Assembly: GCF_003248505.1 (NCBI RefSeq)
Contig: NZ_QFOA01000090.1
Span: forward strand, 1-10,480
Length of the DNA stretch: 10,480 bases
Direction of reading: 5' to 3'
DNA from: Sphingobium sp.
Lineage (GTDB): Bacteria; Pseudomonadota; Alphaproteobacteria; Sphingomonadales; Sphingomonadaceae
Position 1 is the stretch's first letter. Each line of letters starts with the position of its first letter. The position numbers and the translations under genes are program-made. The notes below the pieces were generated by a model that did no database searches, was not told the DNA's origin, and saw only the letters and a list, made by a program, of their open reading frames with translations. Positions 1 to 6,943 of this stretch are shown piece by piece.

Positions 1-52
1 CGGCAGTGGATTATTAGCGTCTCTATGCCGGAATAAAATGAACATTACAAAG

Positions 53-68
53 GCGCCAGGCCTGGCGC
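53..68. repeat. 16-bp perfect palindrome
   Basis: GCGCCAGG is followed directly by its exact reverse complement CCTGGCGC. As RNA it could fold into a short 6-bp stem with a GGCC loop. On the minus strand the stem is followed by a T-rich stretch (CTTTGTAATGTT), so it could end leftward transcription, but no minus-strand gene is visible to its right. On the plus strand no T-run follows. It lies in the otherwise gene-free leader at 1-264, where I see no convincing coding region. Its function is unknown. Confidence 0.45.
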
Positions 69-153
69 GATTCTGAGCGGCTGAGCATTGACGGTCCGAG
101 GTCGGTCTTAGCCATTTTGAATTCGAGACAGCGAAGTAGACAGCTGAAGAGAT

Positions 154-181
154 TTTACAGACGGTCGAGGCGAACTATAGA
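154..181 (+). promoter_or_regulatory. Candidate sigma-70-type promoter of the acetylesterase gene
   Basis: A -35-like TTTACA at 154-159 and a -10-like TATAGA at 176-181 are separated by 16 bases and point towards the esterase start at 265. The surrounding DNA is clearly more AT-rich than the genes. The palindromic operator at 179-192 overlaps the -10 box, so a bound repressor would block polymerase. This is read by eye only; the transcription start would fall near 188, giving a leader of roughly 75 bases. Confidence 0.4.
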
Positions 182-192
182 TAGCGATACCA
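179..192. promoter_or_regulatory. LacI-type operator, upstream of the acetylesterase
   Basis: AGATAGCGATACCA matches the palindromic pattern TGNTANCGNTANCA at 9 of 10 fixed positions; the first base is A instead of T. It overlaps the candidate -10 box and lies 72 bases before the start codon. The same pattern occurs in the other two promoter regions of this sugar locus, which makes the LacI-family regulator at 4302-5345 the likely binder. The binding assignment is inference. Confidence 0.5.
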
Positions 193-264
193 ATTAGACG
201 ATGGACTGTCGTAACCTGCGCGAAACCGGGGGCGATGCCCATGCAGGTATAAGGGAGGAACAGG

Positions 265-2226
265 ATGAACATCGGTCGGTGCGGGCGGATTGGGATTGCG
301 TGGGGATGGGCGGCGGTCGGCCTTTCGGCAATTCCAGCCTGGGCTGCTCCGTCATTCGATCCTGTGTTTTCGGACCATGCGGTCATCCAGCGCGATCGTC
401 CCGTCATCGTCACTGGCCGGGCCGATGCGAGAGAGGCGGTATCGATAACGTTGGGGGCGGCGACACGGCAGGTCAAGGCAGGGTCCGATGGCCGCTTCGA
501 AGCCCGGTTCGACGCCCTCCGTCAGGCAGGGCCGGTTGAGCTGAGCGCCTGGGCGGCATCGGGCACGGTTACGGCGCGCGATGTTGCAGTCGGCGACGTG
601 TTCCTGTGTTCGGGGCAGTCCAACATGGAGTTGGAAGTACGCAACGCGCAGGATGCAGTCGGGCAAATTCGCGGATCCGCCGATGACCGGTTGCGATTGA
701 TGCTGGTGCCGCGCGCCGTCGCCGACGAACCGTTGCGCGATTTCCCAAAAGCTCCGGCATGGAAGGTTGCAGGGCCGGAGAGTGTCGCGGATTTTTCCGC
801 CGCTTGTTTCTACATGGCGCGCGAACTGCGCAAGACGGCGAAGGTGCCCATCGGAGCGATTTCCAGCAGTTGGGGAGGATCGCGCATCAGTCCGTGGATG
901 GGGGCGAAGGCGCAGGCGCAAGTGGGGCAGGCCGCGCAATCGGCGCTCGTATCGCTTCACGGTCGCGATCCCTTCGCCGCCGAACGCCAGGCGAGCGCCG
1001 CATGGGAAGCATGGTGGCGCGCGGCCACGGGCGACCGGACGGGATGGGAACCCTGGCAGCCCGCCGCACGGATCGCTTGGACGCCGGTGCCACGTATCGG
1101 TGCCTGGGAGAATTGGGGTGTCGCCCAAACGGCCTCCTACGATGGCATGGGCTGGTTCCGCCGGAAGATCGACCTGACCGCCGAACAAGCGAAGGCCACG
1201 GCGAAACTGTCTCTCGGCCTTCTCGACGATGTCGGTCGCGTGTGGATAAATGGCAAGCCGGTGGGGATGAGCGCGCGCAGTTGGATGCCGAGCAGCTTCG
1301 ACGTGCCGCCCGGCGTGCTCAAGGCGGGCCGCAATGTCCTGATCGTCAACATCCTCGACAATTATGGCAATGGCGGGCTTTCCGGCCCCGCCGATATCAT
1401 GACGCTGACGGTCGGGCCGGATGTCGTGCCGCTGGCCGATGGATGGCAATATTCTCTGCCCGCCAAAACGCCAGATGGCGCGCCGCGTGTGCCCTGGGGG
1501 GACACCACCGGGATCGGCACGCTCTATAATGGCATGATCGCGCCGCTGGGGCCAATCGGGCTGAAAGGGGTCGCTTGGTATCAGGGCGAATCCGATGTCG
1601 ACCTGCCGGGTTACGACGCGCGGATGACGGCGATGATAGCCGACTGGCGGCGCCAGTTCGGGTCGCCGGATCTGGCTTTTGTCGCGGTGCAGCTGGCGGC
1701 CTATGGTTCTCCGGTCACGCAGCCCGGTGAAAGTGGCTGGGCTGCGATGCGGCAGGTGCAATATCGGGCGATGGCCCGCGATCCGCACGGCGGGCTGGCG
1801 AGTGCAATCGACATCGGCGACCCGTTCGACATGCATCCGGGCGAAAAGCAGGAAGTGGGCCGAAGGCTGGCACGGGCGATGCGTGCGGTCGCTTATGGCG
1901 AGGCGATATCCCGCACCGGTCCGCAGGCCGATCGGGCGACGGCGAGCGGCGATGGCGGCGCGACGGTGACGTTCGTCGGACTGACCGGTGCTCTTCGCAC
2001 GCGCGGGTCCGGGCAGGCGATCGGATTCGAGCTGTGCGGTGCGGGCGCCGACAGCTGCCGGTTCGTGCCAGGCCGGGTGGAGGGCACGCGCGTGGTGCTG
2101 GCAGGCGATGGCCAGCCTGCCACGCGGGTGCGCTATGCCTGGGCCAATGCCCCGGTCGTCAATCTGTATGACGACGTGCCGTTGCCGGTGGGATCGTTCG
2201 AACTGCCGATCGCAGCGGAACGCTGA
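265..2226 (+). CDS. Secreted sialate O-acetylesterase family SGNH hydrolase (probable acetylxylan esterase)
   Basis: This 653-residue enzyme most likely removes acetyl groups from plant polysaccharide or its oligomers; despite the family name, xylan is the likelier substrate given the neighbours. Residues 1-27 form a signal peptide ending in AWA before APSF, so it acts in the periplasm or outside. The SGNH fold is split, as usual for this family: block I is CSGQSNM with nucleophile Ser119, followed by the SSWGGSRISPW segment near 201. Residues about 285-385 are an inserted jelly-roll domain (WFRRKIDL, VWINGKPVG). Block III WYQGESD lies at 438-444, and the catalytic Asp522 and His524 are in FDMHPGEK. 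A Shine-Dalgarno sequence GGGAGG at 253-258 sits six bases before this ATG and decides the start. Length and motifs look intact. Its promoter carries the locus operator at 179-192, so it is probably co-induced with the GH43 genes. Confidence 0.88.
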   Translation: MNIGRCGRIGIAWGWAAVGLSAIPAWAAPSFDPVFSDHAVIQRDRPVIVTGRADAREAVSITLGAATRQVKAGSDGRFEARFDALRQAGPVELSAWAASGTVTARDVAVGDVFLCSGQSNMELEVRNAQDAVGQIRGSADDRLRLMLVPRAVADEPLRDFPKAPAWKVAGPESVADFSAACFYMARELRKTAKVPIGAISSSWGGSRISPWMGAKAQAQVGQAAQSALVSLHGRDPFAAERQASAAWEAWWRAATGDRTGWEPWQPAARIAWTPVPRIGAWENWGVAQTASYDGMGWFRRKIDLTAEQAKATAKLSLGLLDDVGRVWINGKPVGMSARSWMPSSFDVPPGVLKAGRNVLIVNILDNYGNGGLSGPADIMTLTVGPDVVPLADGWQYSLPAKTPDGAPRVPWGDTTGIGTLYNGMIAPLGPIGLKGVAWYQGESDVDLPGYDARMTAMIADWRRQFGSPDLAFVAVQLAAYGSPVTQPGESGWAAMRQVQYRAMARDPHGGLASAIDIGDPFDMHPGEKQEVGRRLARAMRAVAYGEAISRTGPQADRATASGDGGATVTFVGLTGALRTRGSGQAIGFELCGAGADSCRFVPGRVEGTRVVLAGDGQPATRVRYAWANAPVVNLYDDVPLPVGSFELPIAAER

Positions 2227-2392
2227 GCGGATGCAATAGATAGCCGCCCAGCTTCGCCTCGCCGCTGTGGTAGACGGTCAGCGAAACCGCCGCCACCTGG
2301 TTGCCCATGTCGTGTCCGCCGATGCCCTCGCGTTTTCCGGTCGCGCTGCCGGAGGGCGGGGCGCGGGCCGCCGTCCCGCCGATCCGAATGCG
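2222..2392 (-). pseudogene. Coding-like fragment between convergent genes, unidentified
   Basis: The space between the esterase stop (2226) and the GH43 stop (2449) contains a minus-strand open frame whose third codon positions are almost all G or C from about 2389 down to 2222, as in the real genes nearby. The peptide reads like a folded protein segment (for example HDMGNQVAAVSLTVYHSGEA). I do not recognise the family. An ATG at 2452-2450 overlaps the GH43 stop as ATGA and could in principle start a 97-residue coupled ORF running to 2159. However, its first 20 or so residues are arginine-rich and shadow-like, and its end runs antisense into the esterase. A remnant of a deleted gene is the simplest reading; a real short gene is possible. 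Confidence 0.25.
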
Positions 2393-2448
2393 ACACCTTA
2401 AGCGGGCGCGGCGGTTGCGATTATCGCTGTCGGCGCGAGGGCGCGCGC

Positions 2449-4113
2449 TCATGACGCGGGCGTATAATGATAAGGGCCGACCACCGTACCGACGAAGCCG
2501 CCCGCTTTTTTGGTGCTGAGCAGCGTGGCGTCCACGTTCTGCCTCAGTGTCTGCGTTCTGCCGCCCGCCGCATAGTCGAACGCCATGGTGCCGCCCGTTG
2601 CCCGGATGGTGAGGGTGACTGGGCCGCTCGTCGCGATGGGGGCGGACGCGACCAACGTATCGGCATCGGCGTCGTCGCGGGTGTAGAGCGCGACGACCGG
2701 CTTTCCCGCGATGCGGGTAAGGCCGAAGAAGAGGTTGCTGCGGTCGCTCTGCACGGCGGCGAGCCCGGCGCGGTCGCCATCCTTTTCGGGCGTATAGCGA
2801 AGCGTGGTGGAGAAAGTCGCGATGGCGTGCTGCTGGCGGCGGCCGATAAAGGCGGGGACGCCGTCCAGATCGCCGATAGCCGCGCCGCTCCCCAGTTCGA
2901 GCGCGCCGCCCTTGAGACTGTAGAAGGATTGTTTGGGCGTACGGATGCCGATCCATTGCATCGGCAGGCGGGAGCCGTCGAATTCCTCGACATAGGAGAA
3001 GTCGCCGCCGGTGGGCAAAGCGAGTTCGGGCTGTGCGGGGAGGTCTGGTGCTTTGGCCGCATGGGGGATCGCCTGCCCGCGAGGCAGGATGATCGGCCAG
3101 CCGTCCTTCCATGTGACCGGCAGCAGGAACGTCTCGCGCCCGATATTATAGTGGTCCTGCCGGTCATAAGGGCGCACCGCCAGGAATGTCGCCCACCAGT
3201 CGCCCTTTTGCGTCTGCACCAGCTGGGCATGACCTGCCGCCGAGATCATGTCGGGACGCGCGGGGTCGAGGTCGCGCTGGGTGAGGATGGGGTTGCCCTC
3301 GTAGGGGACATAGGGGCCGCGCAGCTGCTTAGCGCGGAAGACGACCTGCGAATGGTTGACGCTGGTGCCGCCTTCGGCTGCGGTCAGGTAATAATAGCCG
3401 TCCTTGCGGAATATGTGCGGCCCCTCGATCCAGACCGGCTTCCTGGCGATGTCGACCCCGCCGTTGATGAGCTGGGTGCTTTCCCCCACCATTTTGCCCG
3501 TGCGCCAGTCATATTCCTGGATCCAGATGGCGCGGTGGCCGCTGTAGCGCGGGGGTTCGTCGGGCGCGCGATTGTTGACGATATAGGCCTTGTCCCCTTC
3601 CCAGTAGATAGACGGGTCGATCCCTTCGAACGGCAGCCAGATGGGGTTGGACCAGGGACCGGCGGGGTCCTTTGCCGTGACGATGAAGTTGCCCCGGCAT
3701 TCGACGCAGGTGTCGACGATATAGAAGATGCCGTCATGATAGCTGATCGCGGGCGCGAACACGGCCTGCGAAAGGCGGCGACCGGTGAAATCCAACTGAT
3801 CGGGCCGATCGATGGCATTGCCGATCTGCGTCCAGTGGACAAGATCCTTCGAACGGAAGACGGGGAGCCCCGGATAATGGGCGAAGGAGGAATTGACGAG
3901 ATAATAGTCTTCGCCCACCCGGATGACCGACGGATCGGGATAATAGCCCGACAGGATCGGGTTGCGATATTCGCCCGGCTGCACATCGACCTTTTCCGTC
4001 GAGCGGCCTTCGTAGGTAAAGCGGTCGAAGTACGCGGGGGCGGCGTGCGCGGCGGATGCGAACAGCGATGTAGACAGCAGCGCGACGGTTGAAAGGACGG
4101 TTCCGTGGCGCAT
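2449..4113 (-). CDS. Exported GH43 glycosidase (beta-xylosidase / alpha-L-arabinofuranosidase)
   Basis: This 554-residue inverting glycosidase has a five-bladed beta-propeller and should release xylose or arabinose from xylan-type chains. Residues 1-25 are a signal peptide ending AHA before APAYF. The GH43 catalytic triad is visible: general base Asp60 in YYPDPS, pKa-tuning Asp166 in GIDPS, and general acid Glu230 in WIEGPHI. Residues about 375-554 form the C-terminal beta-sandwich common in this family. The sequence resembles GH43 subfamily 12 from memory; the subfamily and exact specificity are uncertain. The ATG at 4113 is chosen because AAAGGAG lies about 10 bases upstream and the signal peptide begins there; a start at 4194 would run through the operator and spoil the signal peptide. 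Transcription diverges from the regulator gene, with the perfect operator at 4162-4175 in its promoter. Confidence 0.88.
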   Translation of the reverse strand: MRHGTVLSTVALLSTSLFASAAHAAPAYFDRFTYEGRSTEKVDVQPGEYRNPILSGYYPDPSVIRVGEDYYLVNSSFAHYPGLPVFRSKDLVHWTQIGNAIDRPDQLDFTGRRLSQAVFAPAISYHDGIFYIVDTCVECRGNFIVTAKDPAGPWSNPIWLPFEGIDPSIYWEGDKAYIVNNRAPDEPPRYSGHRAIWIQEYDWRTGKMVGESTQLINGGVDIARKPVWIEGPHIFRKDGYYYLTAAEGGTSVNHSQVVFRAKQLRGPYVPYEGNPILTQRDLDPARPDMISAAGHAQLVQTQKGDWWATFLAVRPYDRQDHYNIGRETFLLPVTWKDGWPIILPRGQAIPHAAKAPDLPAQPELALPTGGDFSYVEEFDGSRLPMQWIGIRTPKQSFYSLKGGALELGSGAAIGDLDGVPAFIGRRQQHAIATFSTTLRYTPEKDGDRAGLAAVQSDRSNLFFGLTRIAGKPVVALYTRDDADADTLVASAPIATSGPVTLTIRATGGTMAFDYAAGGRTQTLRQNVDATLLSTKKAGGFVGTVVGPYHYTPAS

Positions 4114-4160
4114 GATCGTCTCTCTCCTTTGGTGAGCGGGCCTTTCGCCCGCCGCTATAT

Positions 4161-4189
4161 CTGATACCGCTACCATTGCGGGTTGTCGA
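4161..4189 (-). promoter_or_regulatory. Candidate promoter of the exported GH43 gene
   Basis: On the minus strand TCGACA (4189-4184; five of six bases match TTGACA) and TATCAG (4166-4161; four of six match TATAAT) are separated by exactly 17 bases. The palindrome at 4162-4175 fills the second half of the spacer and most of the -10 box, a classic position for repression. The predicted leader is about 40 bases. The promoter of the divergent regulator gene is not evident by eye. Confidence 0.4.
4162..4175. promoter_or_regulatory. LacI-type operator in the GH43/regulator divergent region
   Basis: TGATACCGCTACCA matches TGNTANCGNTANCA at all ten fixed positions. Read on the other strand (TGGTAGCGGTATCA) it is very close to the xyl-box of xanthomonads as I remember it, TGGTAGCGCTAACA. 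It lies 49 bases upstream of the GH43 start and 127 bases upstream of the regulator start, so it could control the GH43 gene and also autoregulate the regulator. Confidence 0.65.
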
Positions 4190-4301
4190 GGCATGTGTCG
4201 GGGCGGCGAAGCCGGATGCCGTGCCCGCTTTCCGCTTTTCGGCGAGCATGGCTTCGCCTAGGCCGCAGCGATACCGGCGGCGGAGGCAGGACGTAGAGCA
4301 G

Positions 4302-5345
4302 ATGGCAAGACCCAACCGGCCGGGGCGAGACGCGACCATCGTCGACGTGGCGGCGCGCGCGGGCGTATCGTCCATGACCGTTTCGCGCGTCATTAACGGA
4401 CGCGCGGGGGTCAGTGCCGCCACGCGCATTGCGGTCGAGGAAGCGATCCGGGACCTGGCCTATACGCCCAATGTCGCGGCGCGCAGCCTCGTCACCTCCA
4501 CCGAACTGCGGATCGGTGTCATCTATTCCAACGCTAGCAGCGCTTTCATGAGCGAATTCCTGACCGGCGTGTTCGAGGAGGCGTCGGCGCGGGGCGCGCG
4601 CCTCAGCCTGCTCAAGGGGGAGGGCGGACGCCCGCCGCCGACCGCTGCGCTGGAGGAGATGGCCGGCTCCGGGATCGGCGGCGTGCTGCTCGCGCCGCCG
4701 CTGGGCGAAGCGCCCGAAGTGTTGCAGGTGCTGCGTGCAGCCGGGTGCATCCGGGCGGCTGTGGGGGCCTATCAGGCGCCCGAGACGATCTGCGTGCGGA
4801 TCGACGACCGTGCCGCCGCGCACCAGATGACGCGGCGATTGCTTGAGCTGGGACATCGCAGGCTGGGTTTCGTGCTGGGCAATCCGGACCAGGCGGCGAG
4901 CGCGGAGCGCATGGCGGGCTTCTATGCAGCCGTGCGCGAAACCGGCGGGGTCGAAGTGCAGGTGGCGCAGGGCGACTTCACCTATGTGTCGGGTCTGGCG
5001 GCGGCGGAGCAACTGTTGTCGTCCGCTCACCCCCCGACAGCGATCTTCGCCAGCAACGACGATATGGCAGCGGCAGTGGTTTCGGTTGCGCATCGACGAC
5101 ATCTGGATGTGCCCGGCGAACTGGCGGTGGCGGGTTTCGACGACACGATGGCGGCAGTCACGCTATGGCCGCCGCTCACCACGGTGCACCAGCCGGTGCG
5201 GGCGCTGGCGGCGGAGGCGATGGGGCTGCTGATCGCGGAGATCGCTGCGCGGGGCGGCAAATCCCGCGTGCCGCGCGAGCGCGTCCTGGACCACGGCATC
5301 GTCGAGCGTCAGTCGACGGCTGCGGCCTCCTCTCCGCCCATGTAG
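4302..5345 (+). CDS. LacI-family transcriptional regulator, probable repressor of the locus
   Basis: This 347-residue regulator has an N-terminal helix-turn-helix at about 12-33 (IVDVAARAGVSSMTVSRVIN) and a hinge helix around 52-64 (YTPNVAARSL). A periplasmic-binding-protein-like sensor domain fills the rest, including the family segments GHRRLGFVLG and FASNDDMA. The recognition helix contains SSMTVSR; members with MTVSR, such as E. coli GntR, bind operators of the TGTTACCGNTAACA type, which agrees with the palindromes found here. The inducer is probably a xylose- or uronate-containing sugar, by context only. The ATG at 4302 is preferred because the HTH starts nine residues later; a GGAGGCAGG stretch lies at 4282-4290, a slightly distant ribosome site. 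The gene is convergent with the cytoplasmic GH43 gene and their 3' ends overlap by 37 bases. Confidence 0.88.
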   Translation: MARPNRPGRDATIVDVAARAGVSSMTVSRVINGRAGVSAATRIAVEEAIRDLAYTPNVAARSLVTSTELRIGVIYSNASSAFMSEFLTGVFEEASARGARLSLLKGEGGRPPPTAALEEMAGSGIGGVLLAPPLGEAPEVLQVLRAAGCIRAAVGAYQAPETICVRIDDRAAAHQMTRRLLELGHRRLGFVLGNPDQAASAERMAGFYAAVRETGGVEVQVAQGDFTYVSGLAAAEQLLSSAHPPTAIFASNDDMAAAVVSVAHRRHLDVPGELAVAGFDDTMAAVTLWPPLTTVHQPVRALAAEAMGLLIAEIAARGGKSRVPRERVLDHGIVERQSTAAASSPPM

Positions 5346-6943
5346 CGGAACGAGAGGAAGTCGGCGGGCGTGCCCGCGCCTGACAGGTCCTGGCAGGCCA
5401 TGCCGACGAAAGTGCCGGTGAAATTGGGCAGGCCCGGTATCGTGACTTCATCCGAAAGAATGGTGGCGTCGAGCGTTCCGCCCACGAACGTCCATGCTTC
5501 CGCGCCATGGCATCGCCATGCGAAGCGCAACGCACCGCCGTCCATTTCTGCATGCAGGTCGATGAGGCCCTGCGGCAGGGGACAAAGCGTTTCGAGGGTC
5601 ACCGCTTCACTGCCTTCGGGCGAGGCGGTCATGAGCGAAAGCTCGCGCCCGCCCGCGTCGGCGGCGCCGATGGCGAGATAGTAGAATTTGGTGCTGTTGT
5701 AATAGAGCGTCAGTCCGGCGGCCTGCTGGAAGCTGCGAGGTGAGAAGTCGAGCGTCGTCGTCGCGGCGAAGCGCGCATGTTCGACGCGTCGCGCGACGAG
5801 GCTCTGTTCGAACAGGCTGCCGATGGTTTCCCGCCCGTGGAGACGCAGGGCGTCGGGCCGCGCGGAGAGGCTGAACAGCCGTTCGGGGCGGGGGGAGCGC
5901 AGCCACTGGAATTCGCGCGGCAGGGTGTCGCCGGTGAAGCGCCCGTCCCATCGCGCGGCGGGCCAGGGGCAGGGTGGCAGATCGGGTGCTGGCGGTGTCG
6001 GCATCGGGCGCGCGTCGCCATCGAGCGTGCGTAGCCAACCGTCGGCGCCCCATCGCATCGGCTGGATCGCGCTTTCGCGCCCCATGATGCAGCGCGCACG
6101 ATCGGGCGTGGGGCGACTGCACAGATAGGCGAGCCAGGGCGTGCCGTCCGGCAGTTCGACGAGGTCGCCATGGCCCGCGCGCGTCAGCGGCGCATCGGTG
6201 CGGCCCCCGGCAGTCAGCACGGCCCGGTCGGGATGCACGTCATAGGGGCCGAGCAGGCTGCGCGACCGGGCCATCACCACCGCATGGTTCCACCCCGTGC
6301 CGCCTTCGGCGACCAGCAGGTGGTAGAAGCCGTCCCGCTTGTAGAGGTGCGGCCCTTCGGTAAAGCCGAGATCGGTGCCTGCAAAGATGATCTGCGGTTC
6401 GCCCATGAGGCGCATGGCGTCGCGGTCCAGCTCCTGCGCCTGGATACCGGCGAAACGACCGCGCCCGGGACGATGATCCCAGAGCATGTTCAGCATCCAG
6501 CTGCGTCCGTCATCGTCATGGAACAGGGACGGGTCGAAACCGCTGCTGTTGAGGTGCACGGCGTCGGACCAGGACCCTTCGACGGTTTCGCTCGTCACCA
6601 CGAGATTGGGGAAATCGCGCAGCGACGCGCCCTTGGCCCCGGTGACGGTGGTGGTGCCGTAACGCTTGACATCGGTGTAGATGAGCCAGAAGCGACCGTG
6701 GGCAAAGCTCAGGTCCGGTGCCCAGACGCCGCAGCCGTCGGGATTGCCGCGCATGTCGAGCTGCGCTGCGCGGACGAGCGGGCGGGACGCCAGCTGCCAG
6801 TGGACGAGATCGCGGCTGTGGTGGATCTGGACCCCCGGAAACCATTCGAAGGTCGATGTGGCGATATAGAAATCGTCGCCGACGCGCAGGATCGAGGGAT
6901 CGGGGTTGAAGCCGCGAAGGATCGGGTTGGAAATGCGTGTCAT
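5309..6943 (-). CDS. xynB: Cytoplasmic GH43 beta-xylosidase (subfamily 11 type)
   Basis: This 544-residue enzyme should hydrolyse short 1,4-beta-xylooligosaccharides to xylose, possibly with some arabinofuranosidase activity. It opens directly with the GH43 catalytic domain (NPILRGFNPDPSILRVGDDF) and has no signal peptide, so it acts in the cytoplasm. The triad is Asp15 in FNPDPS, Asp137 in GFDPSLF and Glu196 in FTEGPHL. The segment STFEWFPGVQIHHSRDLVHW is characteristic of XynB/SXA-type enzymes. Residues about 330-535 are the C-terminal beta-sandwich that closes the active site. The ATG at 6943 overlaps the transporter stop codon as ATGA with no separate Shine-Dalgarno sequence visible, so translation is probably coupled. 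The open frame extends upstream into the transporter gene, but that part is a shadow. Confidence 0.9.
   Translation of the reverse strand: MTRISNPILRGFNPDPSILRVGDDFYIATSTFEWFPGVQIHHSRDLVHWQLASRPLVRAAQLDMRGNPDGCGVWAPDLSFAHGRFWLIYTDVKRYGTTTVTGAKGASLRDFPNLVVTSETVEGSWSDAVHLNSSGFDPSLFHDDDGRSWMLNMLWDHRPGRGRFAGIQAQELDRDAMRLMGEPQIIFAGTDLGFTEGPHLYKRDGFYHLLVAEGGTGWNHAVVMARSRSLLGPYDVHPDRAVLTAGGRTDAPLTRAGHGDLVELPDGTPWLAYLCSRPTPDRARCIMGRESAIQPMRWGADGWLRTLDGDARPMPTPPAPDLPPCPWPAARWDGRFTGDTLPREFQWLRSPRPERLFSLSARPDALRLHGRETIGSLFEQSLVARRVEHARFAATTTLDFSPRSFQQAAGLTLYYNSTKFYYLAIGAADAGGRELSLMTASPEGSEAVTLETLCPLPQGLIDLHAEMDGGALRFAWRCHGAEAWTFVGGTLDATILSDEVTIPGLPNFTGTFVGMACQDLSGAGTPADFLSFRYMGGEEAAAVD

Noticed and set aside
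352..1836. Long open frame of 494 codons on the minus strand
   Set aside because: It is antisense to the acetylesterase, whose motifs, signal peptide and ribosome site are clear; the antisense product is Arg/His/Pro-rich with no recognisable domain.
2355..2380. GGCGGGG...TCCCGCC hairpin as terminator between convergent genes
   Set aside because: The stem is short, includes a G-T pair and a 12-base loop, and no T-run follows on either strand; in DNA this GC-rich it is likely chance.
2467..4092. 541-codon open frame on the plus strand
   Set aside because: It is antisense to the exported GH43 gene with its intact catalytic triad; the open frame results from high GC codon bias.
4114..4194. Extended start of the exported GH43 gene
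   Set aside because: It would place 27 charged residues before the signal peptide and run through the promoter and operator; the ATG at 4113 has a good ribosome site.
4176..4301. Upstream TTG or ATG starts for the LacI-family regulator
   Set aside because: LacI-family proteins begin within about ten residues of the helix-turn-helix, which fits ATG 4302; the earlier TTG lies immediately beside the operator.
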